Shown here: positions 29,409 through 40,151 of the stretch, piece after piece
Position numbering within the stretch: the stretch's first letter is position 1
How the letters are laid out: each line of letters opens with the position of its first letter
Notes under the pieces: model-generated
What the model was told of the DNA's origin: nothing
The model's database searches: none
The model's input: only the letters and a program-made list of their open reading frames with translations
Made by a program: the position numbers and the translations under genes
Source of the DNA: Candidatus Woesearchaeota archaeon
Lineage (GTDB): Archaea > Nanobdellota > Nanobdellia > Woesearchaeales > GW2011-AR9
Assembly (NCBI GenBank): GCA_945861715.1
Contig: CAMAVK010000003.1
Location: 129,344 to 193,343 of the forward strand
Direction: 5' to 3'
Length of the DNA stretch: 64,000 bases

Positions 29409-31835
29409 ATGGTAGACTTAATCATCACTGAAAAGCCAAGCTCCGCAAAAAAAGTAGCGGAAGCATTAGCCGACGGAAAGCCTATCCAAAAAAAATCCAA
29501 ACAATCATCCTACTACGAACTTTCACATAACGGAAAAGATATAATTGTCACATCCGCAGTTGGTCATCTCTTCGGCCTGGTTGAAAAAAACAAAGGAAAA
29601 TGGACATACCCAGTCTATGATATAGAATGGCAAGAATCCTACAAATCTTCTAAAGATCTAAAGTATGTAAAAGACTACATCGATACTATTCGCGACCTCT
29701 CCAAAAAAGCGGATTCATTCACTATCGCCTGCGATTACGATGTAGAAGGAGAAGTAATAGGATACAATGTCGTACGATTCGTGTGTAAACAAAAAGACGC
29801 GAGTCGAATGAAGTTCTCAACTCTAACAAAACAAGATTTAATCGACTCATACGCACAGCGAATGAACCACATTGATTGGGGACAAGCTAACGCGGGTGAG
29901 ACCAGACACATGCTTGACTGGTATTATGGTATTAACGTCTCTCGTGCCTTAACAGCATCTGTCAAAGCAGCCGGATCATTTAAAATTCTCTCCGCCGGTC
30001 GAGTACAAGGGCCAACTCTCAAACTATTAGTGGATAGAGAGCGAGAAATATCAAGTTTCAAACCTGAACCATACTCCCAAATAAAACTAATAGGAGAAGC
30101 GAAAAAAGAAAAAATCGAAGCAGAGCATCAAGCAGACCGCATCTTTGATTCCAAAGAAACAAAACGCATCATGGCGAAGATTAAGGATCAAAAGACAGGA
30201 ACAATCAAAGACCTCAAAAAAACAAAGCGAGAACAATCTCCTCCCGTCCCATTCGACCTCACAACTCTGCAATCAGAGTCATACAACCAATTCAAAATAA
30301 CACCAAAAGAAACACTTGAAATCGCGCAGTCACTCTATCTTGCAGGAATCACATCATACCCTAGAACATCATCCCAACAACTCGATCCAAAATTAGGATT
30401 CAAAGCAATTCTAACCAACATTTCAAAACAATCAATCTACTCTGAACTCGCAAAAGAACTTCTCAAACTCAAAGAATTAAAACCAAACAACGGGAAAAAA
30501 ACAGATCCAGCGCATCCTGCTATTTATCCAACGGGCCTCGCTCCAAAAGAACTCAAACCACGAGAATTCAAACTTTATGACTTAATCGTAAAACGCTTCA
30601 TGGCTACATTTGCGGAGCCCGCAGTAAGAGAAACCATCGAAGCACAAATAGATGTGAACACCGAGATATTCATAACCAAAGGTACAAGAACATTACAGGA
30701 AAATTGGCACATTTTCTACAAACCATATGTTAAACTCGAAGAAATCACTCTCCCGGCTCTCGCAATAAATGACAAAATAAACATCACTGAAATAAAACAA
30801 TTCGATAAACAGACAGAACCGCCAAATCGCTACAACCAATCATCCATCATTAAAGAACTTGAAAAGCGAAACCTCGGAACAAAAGCAACGCGAGCTGATA
30901 TTCTAGACCGCCTGTTCCAACGTGGTTATGTTGAAGGAGTACAAATCAAAGTATCTCAATTAGGAATTGAGACAACCGAAATACTTGAAAAATACATTCC
31001 AATAATCGTTGATGAAAAACTCACCGCCTATTTCGAAGCCGAGATGGACAAAATTCGCGAAGGAAAAGAGAAGCAACAAAAAGTCCTTGACGAAGTAAAA
31101 AAAACGCTCACTCCAATTATGGAATCGCTCCATAAAAAAGAAAAACAGATTGGTCAAGAAATCTTAAAGAGCGTAAAAGTTACCCGTGACGCTCAGAATT
31201 TTATTGGCTCTTGTAAAGCATGTCCTGACGGAACGCTGCAAATGAAAAAAGGGAAATTCGGCTTCTTTATAGCCTGCAATAAATATCCTGAATGTAAAGT
31301 AACATTCAAAATCCCGCAAGGAGCAATTGTCAAAGGCCTTGGCAAAACCTGTGAAAAATGCACATATCCTCTCGTTGAAGTACGTGCAAAAGCCAAACGT
31401 CCATCGCAACACTGCATCAACCCAAGTTGCGAGACAAAGCTACTTAACCAAGCAGCCATGCAGCAGTATGCCCAAGATCAACAAGAAAAACAAGACGCAA
31501 AAGACGCGCTCTCACCATCTACAACAGTCAAATCAAAGAACACTGATGACACCACAGTAGAAAAACCAGCAAAAAAAGTAACCAAGAAAACAGCAAAAAA
31601 AAGTGCAGCAACAAGTACATCCTCACAAGCAACCCCTACTGCGGTACCAAACCCAGCTTCCATTACCGACAAAACATGCCCTAAATGTCAAAAACCACTT
31701 CTCAAACGCAGATCATTTTATGGAGAATTCTACGGATGCTCAGGATTCCCGGGATGTAAATACACCGAAAACATTAATCCACCTGCACCCGCACAACCAA
31801 CAACCACCCCACAATCCAATATTCAATCAAAGTAA
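29409..31835 (+). CDS. topA: DNA topoisomerase I (type IA)
   Basis: Toprim LIITEKPSSAKKVAEAL, active-site region ITSYPRTSSQQLD, three C-terminal zinc ribbons. Confidence 0.96.
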   Translation: MVDLIITEKPSSAKKVAEALADGKPIQKKSKQSSYYELSHNGKDIIVTSAVGHLFGLVEKNKGKWTYPVYDIEWQESYKSSKDLKYVKDYIDTIRDLSKKADSFTIACDYDVEGEVIGYNVVRFVCKQKDASRMKFSTLTKQDLIDSYAQRMNHIDWGQANAGETRHMLDWYYGINVSRALTASVKAAGSFKILSAGRVQGPTLKLLVDREREISSFKPEPYSQIKLIGEAKKEKIEAEHQADRIFDSKETKRIMAKIKDQKTGTIKDLKKTKREQSPPVPFDLTTLQSESYNQFKITPKETLEIAQSLYLAGITSYPRTSSQQLDPKLGFKAILTNISKQSIYSELAKELLKLKELKPNNGKKTDPAHPAIYPTGLAPKELKPREFKLYDLIVKRFMATFAEPAVRETIEAQIDVNTEIFITKGTRTLQENWHIFYKPYVKLEEITLPALAINDKINITEIKQFDKQTEPPNRYNQSSIIKELEKRNLGTKATRADILDRLFQRGYVEGVQIKVSQLGIETTEILEKYIPIIVDEKLTAYFEAEMDKIREGKEKQQKVLDEVKKTLTPIMESLHKKEKQIGQEILKSVKVTRDAQNFIGSCKACPDGTLQMKKGKFGFFIACNKYPECKVTFKIPQGAIVKGLGKTCEKCTYPLVEVRAKAKRPSQHCINPSCETKLLNQAAMQQYAQDQQEKQDAKDALSPSTTVKSKNTDDTTVEKPAKKVTKKTAKKSAATSTSSQATPTAVPNPASITDKTCPKCQKPLLKRRSFYGEFYGCSGFPGCKYTENINPPAPAQPTTTPQSNIQSK

Positions 31836-31898
31836 TATTGATCCAGAAAATAATTCTTGTCAGAAATAAGAATTCTACCACGGAAAGGAATAACACGT

Positions 31899-32276
31899 CT
31901 AACTTTCAAATCTAAACTGTGGAATATAAACTCTAAACGTTACTCTCTGGATTCTAGAAGGACTAACCAATTCAAATTGGCAAATATCATCTGTAACTCC
32001 CGAAGTAAAAGAAGCCCTTCGCATAGACACATTTCCATTTGCAAGTTCACTTCGTCTACCGACCTCTTCACACATCCATTCTAAATTATCTTCTTTGGTA
32101 ATACGACCAGAATCAAGAGTTCCATTTGCCAAATATGAAAAAGCCATTCTTACACGGTTATCATTATACTTACGTAAATAAGGCAACTCAAATTGTGCTA
32201 ATGCCACCCAAGCAGTTTCATAAATAGCATCAAAACCTTCCCTGTGAGTAAATTTTGTGTCCATAGTAGTATTCAT
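31899..32276 (-). CDS. Hypothetical protein
   Basis: 125-aa ORF. Confidence 0.5.
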   Translation of the reverse strand: MNTTMDTKFTHREGFDAIYETAWVALAQFELPYLRKYNDNRVRMAFSYLANGTLDSGRITKEDNLEWMCEEVGRRSELANGNVSMRRASFTSGVTDDICQFELVSPSRIQRVTFRVYIPQFRFES

Positions 32277-32404
32277 TGTAATCAGATAATTGATTATTGA
32301 TATAATGATTATTTATATATAAATATGCGTACTATTACTACTATCAAAAAAGAACAACGCTTGGCCGCAAAACCTTTATAACTATTCCACAATCTACATC
32401 CCGT

Positions 32405-33889
32405 ATGAACATAGAAGAAGGAACAATCATCGGACCACCTAAAGAAATAATCAAAATATCAGATACTATTTGGGAGCTTCCAACAACCTACAAAAAAGGA
32501 ATGAACGTTCCAGCACGAATTATAGCAAATAAAAAAATCATTGACGCAATGGATCAAGGCGTCTTCAATCAAGTTTCTAACGTTGCCTGCTTGCCTGGCA
32601 TCCAACAATTTGCGTATTGCATGGCTGATGGTCATTGGGGCTACGGCTTCCCCATAGGGGGCGTTGCCGCATTCGATATAAACAATGGTGGCATCATCTC
32701 ACCAGGTGGAATTGGCTTTGACATCAACTGTGGAATGCGACTGATCGTAACAAATTTACACATAGACGAAGTCCGGCCTAAAATAAAACAACTTGTTGAC
32801 GAATTATACAAAAAAATTCCAGCGGGCGTTGGCTGTCAAGGTTTTGTCAAAGTCTCCAAAGAAGAATTCAAAGTAATCATGAAACAAGGTGCTGCATGGT
32901 GCCTTAAAAATGGCTACGCTTGGAAAGAAGACATTGAACACATTGAAGATCATGGTTGCATTGTACAAGCTGACCCATCCAAAGTATCAGACAAAGCAAT
33001 TAAACGTGGCTTTGACCAGATCGGCACACTCGGTTCAGGTAATCACTACTGTGAAATTCAAGAGGTTCGCGAAGGTTCCGTCTATGATTGGGATGCAGCT
33101 AAAGCCATGGGTATCAATAAAATTGGACAAATTTGCATCATGGTACACTGTGGCTCCCGCGGCTTTGGCCATCAAATTGGAACTGACTACTTACGAGTTT
33201 TCCTTGATGCCATGCCAAAATATGGAATAGATATTCTTGACCCCGAACTTGCCTGCGCACCATTCAAATCTCCTGAAGGACAAGATTATTACGCAGCAAT
33301 GGCGTGTGCTGCAAATATGGCCTTCGTAAACCGTCAAGTAATAACCCATAGAATTCGTGAAGTGTTCAGCAGTATCTTCAACAAAACACCTGAAGAAATG
33401 GAAATGAAATTAATCTACGACGTAGCACACAACATCGCTAAGATTGAAAAACACAAAATTAACGGAGTAGAAAAAGAACTCTTAGTGCACAGGAAAGGAT
33501 CAACAAGAGCGTTCGGACCTTCGCGCATTAAAGATCTACCTAAAGAATACCAGAAATTTGGTCAACCAGTAATCCTTGGCGGTTCCATGGAAACAGGATC
33601 ATACCTTTTACTTGGAACTGATGGAGCAGACATGACATTCTCATCAACTGCGCACGGTGCGGGAAGAACCATGAGTCGAGCAAAAGCCAAGCGAGAAATC
33701 GTAGGAGCAGATTTACAAAAAGACATGGAAAAAAGAGGCATTTACGTACATGGCTCAAGCATGGCAGGACTTGCTGAAGAAGCAGGGTGCGCGTATAAAG
33801 ACATCGAAAGTGTCGTTGACAGTTTAGAAGAAGCTGGAATCACACGTCGAGTAGTGGCCCTCAAACCGATAGGAAATATCAAGGGATAA
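32405..33889 (+). CDS. rtcB: RNA-splicing ligase RtcB
   Basis: MADGHWGYGFPIGGVAAFD, GGIGFDINCGMRL, HCGSRGFGHQIGTDYL, TAHGAGRTMSRAKAK; no intein. Confidence 0.97.
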   Translation: MNIEEGTIIGPPKEIIKISDTIWELPTTYKKGMNVPARIIANKKIIDAMDQGVFNQVSNVACLPGIQQFAYCMADGHWGYGFPIGGVAAFDINNGGIISPGGIGFDINCGMRLIVTNLHIDEVRPKIKQLVDELYKKIPAGVGCQGFVKVSKEEFKVIMKQGAAWCLKNGYAWKEDIEHIEDHGCIVQADPSKVSDKAIKRGFDQIGTLGSGNHYCEIQEVREGSVYDWDAAKAMGINKIGQICIMVHCGSRGFGHQIGTDYLRVFLDAMPKYGIDILDPELACAPFKSPEGQDYYAAMACAANMAFVNRQVITHRIREVFSSIFNKTPEEMEMKLIYDVAHNIAKIEKHKINGVEKELLVHRKGSTRAFGPSRIKDLPKEYQKFGQPVILGGSMETGSYLLLGTDGADMTFSSTAHGAGRTMSRAKAKREIVGADLQKDMEKRGIYVHGSSMAGLAEEAGCAYKDIESVVDSLEEAGITRRVVALKPIGNIKG

Positions 33890-33976
33890 ACTCTTACTTT
33901 TTAATATAAATTATTTTTAATTTATTTACCTGTACCAATCATTAGAAATTTCTACTTAAAAAAAACATAATTTTGT

Positions 33977-35095
33977 TTACGCAGCTCTAAATTGGAGAAC
34001 ATTTCCGTTATTAAAACCATCATTCATCCAGGTTTCAAGCCCCACTTTTTCGATTCGTTGAGAAATATCCTTCATTAACTCCTTTATTGCTTCCTCTGGC
34101 TCCCTTCCTAAACCATCCGGAGAAGCAAAACTCGCACCTCGAAATTGAAACTCAAATTTATTCCAAGATGAATTGAATGTTGCTGAAACACCGCAATTTC
34201 GCTTCGCAGCACTTGAACCTTCAAGAAGAACTTCAAAGGCTATCTTCGCAACAACAACTGGAATCTCAGGAACATCTTGTAAAAATGGGGAATTAATTTC
34301 AATAAATTTGTTCGCCTCCCCCATATTTTGTAAAGAATGAACAAATAGGGCCGTGTCTTCATTCGCTTTCTTGCGAACCTCATTAGATAGATCAATTACT
34401 TTGACTTTCCAGGGTTTCAAAACCTTATCCAAACCTAATTTCAACGCAACCGCATAATTTTTCTTATTCTTATCCAAATAAGAGTTTGCCAAATTTTGAC
34501 GTTGTTGAACCCATTCATAATTCTCAACATGCAACAAAACATGAATCGCAGCGAGTCGAGAATGAAAATCAGCATACACATTCAATAGCATTCCAACCAC
34601 AAACTGTGTTGGTTCTCCTCTTAAAAACATCCTCAAATCTACCTGTACTGTTGCATCTAGAATTTCTTCTTTTACATCCAATATAAGAACATCTGAATTC
34701 GTCACTTTTAATGTTAATATTCTCTTCGATAGTCTTTTAATAATCTCCAAATGCTCTGAAATTAACTTAACTTTCTCAAGCATGTGATCTTTCACTATTG
34801 GGTTTTTTCGAACTACCCCCGTGATTATTTCACCAATTGATGCCTCAATTTTATGAACATCCTCTGCTAATCGAACTAAATGAGGATGAATTCGCATAAA
34901 CAACCAAGAAGCTTCTGATATTGTCGTTTTAGTCCTCATACTTCTAGGAATGCGTCGTAACGATTCAATTGTCTGCAAGTTACGCTCAGCTGTCATAGCA
35001 GCAGCAAGAAGACCTTCTACTTCTAGAATTGTCTGTTTGAACATCATCTGTTCCTTGACAATAATCTTATCCGCTTCCTGTTGAAATCCCGCCAT
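33977..35095 (-). CDS. Hypothetical protein, paralogue A
   Basis: MAGFQQEADKIIVKEQMMF...LHVENYEWVQQRQNLANSYLDKNKKNY, aligns with the next ORF. Confidence 0.7.
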   Translation of the reverse strand: MAGFQQEADKIIVKEQMMFKQTILEVEGLLAAAMTAERNLQTIESLRRIPRSMRTKTTISEASWLFMRIHPHLVRLAEDVHKIEASIGEIITGVVRKNPIVKDHMLEKVKLISEHLEIIKRLSKRILTLKVTNSDVLILDVKEEILDATVQVDLRMFLRGEPTQFVVGMLLNVYADFHSRLAAIHVLLHVENYEWVQQRQNLANSYLDKNKKNYAVALKLGLDKVLKPWKVKVIDLSNEVRKKANEDTALFVHSLQNMGEANKFIEINSPFLQDVPEIPVVVAKIAFEVLLEGSSAAKRNCGVSATFNSSWNKFEFQFRGASFASPDGLGREPEEAIKELMKDISQRIEKVGLETWMNDGFNNGNVLQFRAA

Positions 35096-35201
35096 AATCT
35101 ATCAATAAAAAAGAATGAAATGAGACTTAATAAACCTAACTAATATGAGAAAATACCAATAAACAAAACACTCCATCAAAAAAAGTATTACTGTACGGAA
35201 T

Positions 35202-36269
35202 CTATTTAGTATGAATACCAAACTTTGTCCTAACGAAATCATCAAGACTAAATTCAGACGCCGCAATTTCTATTTTTATATTTTCATATAGTTTATCAAT
35301 TCCTTCTTCTGGCTCCAACTCAATACCACCTGGAATTGTACTATTCTCTATCCCTACACTAAATTTTCCCTTAGTACAAAGGTATTGAATCGTAATAAGC
35401 CATTCCCTAATCCCTTCCTCAACCTTAACTGAATACGTAAGAACAGTTCTCTTCAATTGTACGCTAGGAACGTTGTTAAGATAACCTCGCCCTGCATTAG
35501 ATTCCCCAGCAAGGCCAACTCCTTCTATTGCCTGTGAATAATGTCTTTCTTCTTCATAATCCCTACTTCGATCTTTGTTCAACACAACAATTGTTTTATG
35601 ACTCACTGACTTATCACGAAACGCTCTATCCAGTTGAGCTTTGATGCGCCCAATGTATCGTTGTGTATTTTTTTTCAAATACGCATTAGCAAGATTCTGT
35701 TTCTCAATCACCCAAGACTCAGCTTCCACGTGTAACAAAAGATAAACCCCTTGCAGAGTAGTATGAATACTCTCAATCATTTTAGTAATTTCAACAATAG
35801 GAGTAAAAGTTTTTGAGTCCCCAATACCATAGCTATGCTTCACGACTCGAGATTCAAAAAACTTATCCCCATCAAAATAATCTTTCTTTAGAAACAATAA
35901 TAGTCTTTGCCGTAGGGATTCTAGTGATTGAAAGGATTGGGCTTCTCGCTTTGCAACCATATCCTCAACCGTATTCACCATTTCAACATATTGATGATAA
36001 TCAGCCCCAAGTGCTCCTTCCAATTTATGAGTTTGCTTCTCTACTCGCATAATAAAAAGTTCGATTGAGTAAAGTATTTCTTGAACACGAGATGTAACGG
36101 CAGATGATCTAAAATTGTCATGTATATTGGTAGTAAACGCCTTTAACTCAGCAATCCTTTTTTCACACCGTTTATGTTCCGCAAGAATAACCTCCACTTC
36201 ACGAATAGTCACAAGGAAAATGAGCTTTTCTCTATCTATTATCTTTACTGCCTCAGATTGAAATCCCAT
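35202..36269 (-). CDS. Hypothetical protein, paralogue B
   Basis: MGFQSEAVKIIDREKLIF...LHVEAESWVIEKQNLANAYLKKNTQRY, aligns with the preceding ORF. Confidence 0.7.
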   Translation of the reverse strand: MGFQSEAVKIIDREKLIFLVTIREVEVILAEHKRCEKRIAELKAFTTNIHDNFRSSAVTSRVQEILYSIELFIMRVEKQTHKLEGALGADYHQYVEMVNTVEDMVAKREAQSFQSLESLRQRLLLFLKKDYFDGDKFFESRVVKHSYGIGDSKTFTPIVEITKMIESIHTTLQGVYLLLHVEAESWVIEKQNLANAYLKKNTQRYIGRIKAQLDRAFRDKSVSHKTIVVLNKDRSRDYEEERHYSQAIEGVGLAGESNAGRGYLNNVPSVQLKRTVLTYSVKVEEGIREWLITIQYLCTKGKFSVGIENSTIPGGIELEPEEGIDKLYENIKIEIAASEFSLDDFVRTKFGIHTK

Positions 36270-36391
36270 TTACATCTACCTATTGAACTAACACAAACAG
36301 AGTTAATAAACCTAACTAATATTAAAAACAAATTTACAAAACACAATTTCAAGAAAAATACAAAAAAAGAAAAATCAAAGAAACATTCAAC

Positions 36392-36805
36392 CTAATTCAC
36401 TTCCGCACTCTTCACTTTGGGTAGTGGCAGAGGGCTTGGTAAATTAATTTCTTCAGAAATTTTGATCGCCTGAATATTTCCTTTATGAAGTGCAGCATTA
36501 GCAATCTGTTCCATCACGGAACCAGGAATTTTTTTATCTTTATCCCAACCCTTCTTAATTGCTTCCACAACTAAAGTTTCATCAACAAAAAGAACCTTAC
36601 CCTCAACAACAATAGAACCTAAATCAGGTTGATACGTGCAAGTAAACGAGAAAGTAAATTTAAGCCCTTTTTTACCTTCCAAAGTAAACTCCATATCTTC
36701 AACATTTTTAAGAGAAACAGTATTATCAATTCGTACTTGACCACCAAGCGCACTCAAATTTCGCTCGGCACTTAATTTATGAACATCGATTTTAACAATT
36801 GGCAT
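36392..36805 (-). CDS. Conserved hypothetical protein
   Basis: MPIVKIDVHKLSAERN...; compact beta-rich pattern; start at ATG 36805. Confidence 0.6.
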   Translation of the reverse strand: MPIVKIDVHKLSAERNLSALGGQVRIDNTVSLKNVEDMEFTLEGKKGLKFTFSFTCTYQPDLGSIVVEGKVLFVDETLVVEAIKKGWDKDKKIPGSVMEQIANAALHKGNIQAIKISEEINLPSPLPLPKVKSAEVN

Positions 36806-36965
36806 AATGACCACCTTCTATTTTTGTAAGACAATAGACTCCAAACCACTTATTTCCTCAGTTATCTTCAAGAGCATAAAGCACTAAGCTTCTTTATAAA
36901 TTTACTGCAACAACTTTCTTTATAAGTGAAAAAATCAATCGATTAAAACTCAATCCACTTAAAAT

Positions 36966-37757
36966 TTAAACCACCTTACCTTTAGAAAAACCATACAAAT
37001 GTCGTCTCGTTGCCTGAGGATTTCCAGAATTAATCACAACTGATTCTGCAAATTCCAAAACATCCTTCGGCTCTTCTACAAGTAATCTTGCAAGACTTTC
37101 CTCTTTCAACATATTTGAAATCACATGGGAATCACACGTGGCAATGCGCAGCGCAAGAGTACCCGTATCTTCACGCCACTCACGAGTAAACGTATCCACC
37201 AAATAAATAGTAGGCACGCCATCGCAATATAAATTCTTCATTATTGCCTCATTATATGCTCCCAAAACATAAAGAAATCGTTGTTCTGCATTGCACAACT
37301 TCCAATCCACTTTGCGAAGGTAACGAGCTACATGGGTTTCACCAACACCAATTGCACAATAATGATCAATCTTTTTTGGCTTTAATGATCCATACTCCAA
37401 CTCAAACATATCTCCTGGAGATAAAGCAACAACTACATCACACGTAAACTCCTCCGCAGGCGGCAACACTTTTTGCATTTTCAAACAACTATCCCGTGCA
37501 TTCTCCAGAGTAAATTGATTAGCTAAGTTATATCGGGCAACAATTTGTTCAATGGAAATATTCCCTTGGCAACTATCTAAAAGAATATCGCAGCACTCTG
37601 CATTGCCAGATGCCCCAATAATATAATGTAGCCCTGCAAGTATTTTGGGAGTATATTCTTTTGATTCTTCCTGTAAAGTTTCCTCACAAGAAATAAGTTG
37701 ATCTCCAATAACGACCGCCAAATCATCGCAAAGCCGAGCACCAATAATAATAGTCAT
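36966..37757 (-). CDS. Proteasome/HslV-like Ntn-hydrolase family protein (copy 1)
   Basis: MTIIIGARLCDDLAVVIGDQLIS...TPKILAGLHYIIGASGNAECCDILLD...YCAIGVGETHVARYL. Start placed at ATG 37757 (ORF track runs to 37877). Confidence 0.72.
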   Translation of the reverse strand: MTIIIGARLCDDLAVVIGDQLISCEETLQEESKEYTPKILAGLHYIIGASGNAECCDILLDSCQGNISIEQIVARYNLANQFTLENARDSCLKMQKVLPPAEEFTCDVVVALSPGDMFELEYGSLKPKKIDHYCAIGVGETHVARYLRKVDWKLCNAEQRFLYVLGAYNEAIMKNLYCDGVPTIYLVDTFTREWREDTGTLALRIATCDSHVISNMLKEESLARLLVEEPKDVLEFAESVVINSGNPQATRRHLYGFSKGKVV

Positions 37758-37851
37758 ACCCCATTCAGGCAATGCTTTTTTTAAAAAGATAACTCTCTTT
37801 TTTAGCACAAAACCAACCAAACCAACCATAACAAATCCAACAAACGAACCT

Positions 37852-38661
37852 CTAATTAGGCATGGGAAGAAATCCATCCAACAAAGCTTTTCCGCGCTCT
37901 ATCTTTGGACCACGAAGCTGTCCCAAAACCAACTCGCGTACGTTTCTATAATCCTCGCCATCAAGTAAATGCTCTATCCCAGATTTAGCAACCTTTGGTG
38001 CTAAAAGTCCATTCGTAAACCCTCGCTCAATACGTTGCATAAGAATAGTTGAAGAATAGTTAATTGACATGAACTGATGACCAAAAATGAGATAAATTGA
38101 AGGAACTCCGCCACAACCTATAACCGACTCCACACTATTATGATACGCATGAAGTAATGCAAGCATAGATTCACTTCGACTAAGTTTAGACCAGTCTGAC
38201 ACCGGCGCAATATGTCCAAGCGTGTCAAATGCAATATTTGATCCATTACCTGTTGCCACATATGCTGTTCCCACTTTAAGACCTTTACTCGTGAATTCAC
38301 GCAAGGGATATGCATCGTTTGCTCGAACAGAAATAATTGATGATGCCCGAGTATAACGAGATCGACTTGAAATTGATCCAATAGTTGATGTTTTTCTAAA
38401 TTCTCTTCGTATTTCTAAGTATTCTGCAACTGACAAATAATGAGTTCTAACATCATTACTAGTTCCCCTATTAGTATCTTTTTCTTTGAAAAAATCCCAA
38501 AACGGGACTATCCCACTAAACCCTAATACTTCCGTTCCCTGTTCTGTTGGACGCACCATTAATTTAGAAGGATAATACAGCTTTTCTTGTCCACTACTCG
38601 CCTGCGTATCAGCCATCACAATAGAATAATCCTTCTGTGCAGCACCAATTACAATCGTCAT
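37852..38661 (-). CDS. Proteasome/HslV-like Ntn-hydrolase family protein (copy 2)
   Basis: MTIVIGAAQKDYSIVMADTQASSG...YPSKLMV...EVLGFSG...YVATGNGSNIAFDTLG; Thr at residue 2, Asp at position 17 counting Thr as 1. Confidence 0.75.
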   Translation of the reverse strand: MTIVIGAAQKDYSIVMADTQASSGQEKLYYPSKLMVRPTEQGTEVLGFSGIVPFWDFFKEKDTNRGTSNDVRTHYLSVAEYLEIRREFRKTSTIGSISSRSRYTRASSIISVRANDAYPLREFTSKGLKVGTAYVATGNGSNIAFDTLGHIAPVSDWSKLSRSESMLALLHAYHNSVESVIGCGGVPSIYLIFGHQFMSINYSSTILMQRIERGFTNGLLAPKVAKSGIEHLLDGEDYRNVRELVLGQLRGPKIERGKALLDGFLPMPN

Positions 38662-38800
38662 AAAGGAGATTTTCCGTCCTCCATTTTTAAGCCTTTCTCA
38701 CAAGACTGCTCTGTAGTTTTTTTTCAAACCATTAACAAAAAAAACACCCGAAGTATGACCTATTCCATAACTTATATAAACACCAAAACCCACAAAAATC

Positions 38801-39394
38801 ATGAGGAAAAAGACCATGGAAGAATACCACACACCCAAAATAAATACACAAGCACCAACGTTCACAACCAAATCGTATCATAACGGAAAAGATACTACTA
38901 TCAATCTAACCGATTACAAAGGAAAATGGGTCATACTTTTCTTTTACCCTGCAGACTTTACATTCATATGTCCAACTGAGTTAGGTGACATGGCAGACCA
39001 CTACAGTGCATTCCAACAACTCGGAGTAGAAATACTGAGCGTATCAACAGATACGCTTTTTGTTCATAAGGCATGGCATGACAACTCACCAACTATTGCA
39101 AAAATTAAATTCCCAATGCTTGCCGACCCAACCGGAACTATTTGCAAAGCCTACGGAACATATATTCCAAGCGAAGGTCTTGCACTGAGGGGAACATTCA
39201 TTATTGATCCTGACGGAGTCCTCAAATCCTACGAATTAAATGACAACAGCATTGGACGATCTTCTGTTGAACTCATTCGAAAAATCAACGCCGCCCAGTT
39301 TGTACGAACACACGGTGGAGAAGTTTGTCCAGCCAATTGGAATCCAGGATCAAAAACTCTCAAACCAGGTCTTGATTTAGTGGGGAAAATATAA
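38801..39394 (+). CDS. AhpC-type 2-Cys peroxiredoxin
   Basis: FFYPADFTFICPTELGDMAD and C-terminal GGEVCPANW. Confidence 0.95.
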   Translation: MRKKTMEEYHTPKINTQAPTFTTKSYHNGKDTTINLTDYKGKWVILFFYPADFTFICPTELGDMADHYSAFQQLGVEILSVSTDTLFVHKAWHDNSPTIAKIKFPMLADPTGTICKAYGTYIPSEGLALRGTFIIDPDGVLKSYELNDNSIGRSSVELIRKINAAQFVRTHGGEVCPANWNPGSKTLKPGLDLVGKI

Positions 39395-39460
39395 TCATTA
39401 TCCTCAGTGTCAACAATAAATAACAAAATACGACTACAAAACATATCGGAGAACACTATC

Positions 39461-40057
39461 ATGGCATACGAACCCAAAAATTTTGAACACCTACTTGGCC
39501 TACCAGGCTTTAGTGAGAACTTACTCAAGAACCACTTCACCCTCTATCAAGGCTATGTAACAAATACGAACAAAGTACGAGACCTGCTCTCAAATTTGCT
39601 AAAAGAAGGAAAAACGGCAACACCTGAATTTGCAGAATTAACAAGACGCTTAGGTTGGGAATTCAATGGTATGCGGCTTCACGAATTATACTTTAGCAAT
39701 CTCAGCAAAACACCATCAAAACTCTCAGCAACAAATCCACTTGGAAAGAAAATCCAAGAACAATTTGGATCCATTGAAAATTGGGAAAAAGAAGCAAGAG
39801 CAATTTGTACCATGCGTGGCATAGGCTGGGCTGTCCTCTACTTTGATCATATAAATAATCAGCTCATAAACTGCTGGGTCAATGAACACGACGTAGGCCA
39901 CCTCTCAACTTGTGTACCACTCGTAGTAATTGACGTGTTTGAACACGCATACATCACGGACTTTGGCATAAAAAGAGCAGATTATGTAGACGCAATATTC
40001 AAATTCTTGGACTTCGCTCCTCTTGAAGAACGATATCTCAAAGTCGGTGGAAAGTAA
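39461..40057 (+). CDS. Fe/Mn superoxide dismutase
   Basis: LKNHFTLYQGYVTNTNKV, NGMRLHELYF, VVIDVFEHAYITDFG. Confidence 0.88.
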   Translation: MAYEPKNFEHLLGLPGFSENLLKNHFTLYQGYVTNTNKVRDLLSNLLKEGKTATPEFAELTRRLGWEFNGMRLHELYFSNLSKTPSKLSATNPLGKKIQEQFGSIENWEKEARAICTMRGIGWAVLYFDHINNQLINCWVNEHDVGHLSTCVPLVVIDVFEHAYITDFGIKRADYVDAIFKFLDFAPLEERYLKVGGK

Positions 40058-40151
40058 GCATACTTTTTTATATTATCTTTTTTTCTATTAAAATGTTTTA
40101 ATTAAATTCTAACTAAATAACCTTTTAAAGTAACAACACAAAAAACCTATT

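Noticed and set aside
29409-31835. Reverse gyrase
   Set aside because: Only the type IA topoisomerase module with zinc ribbons is present; no helicase domain.
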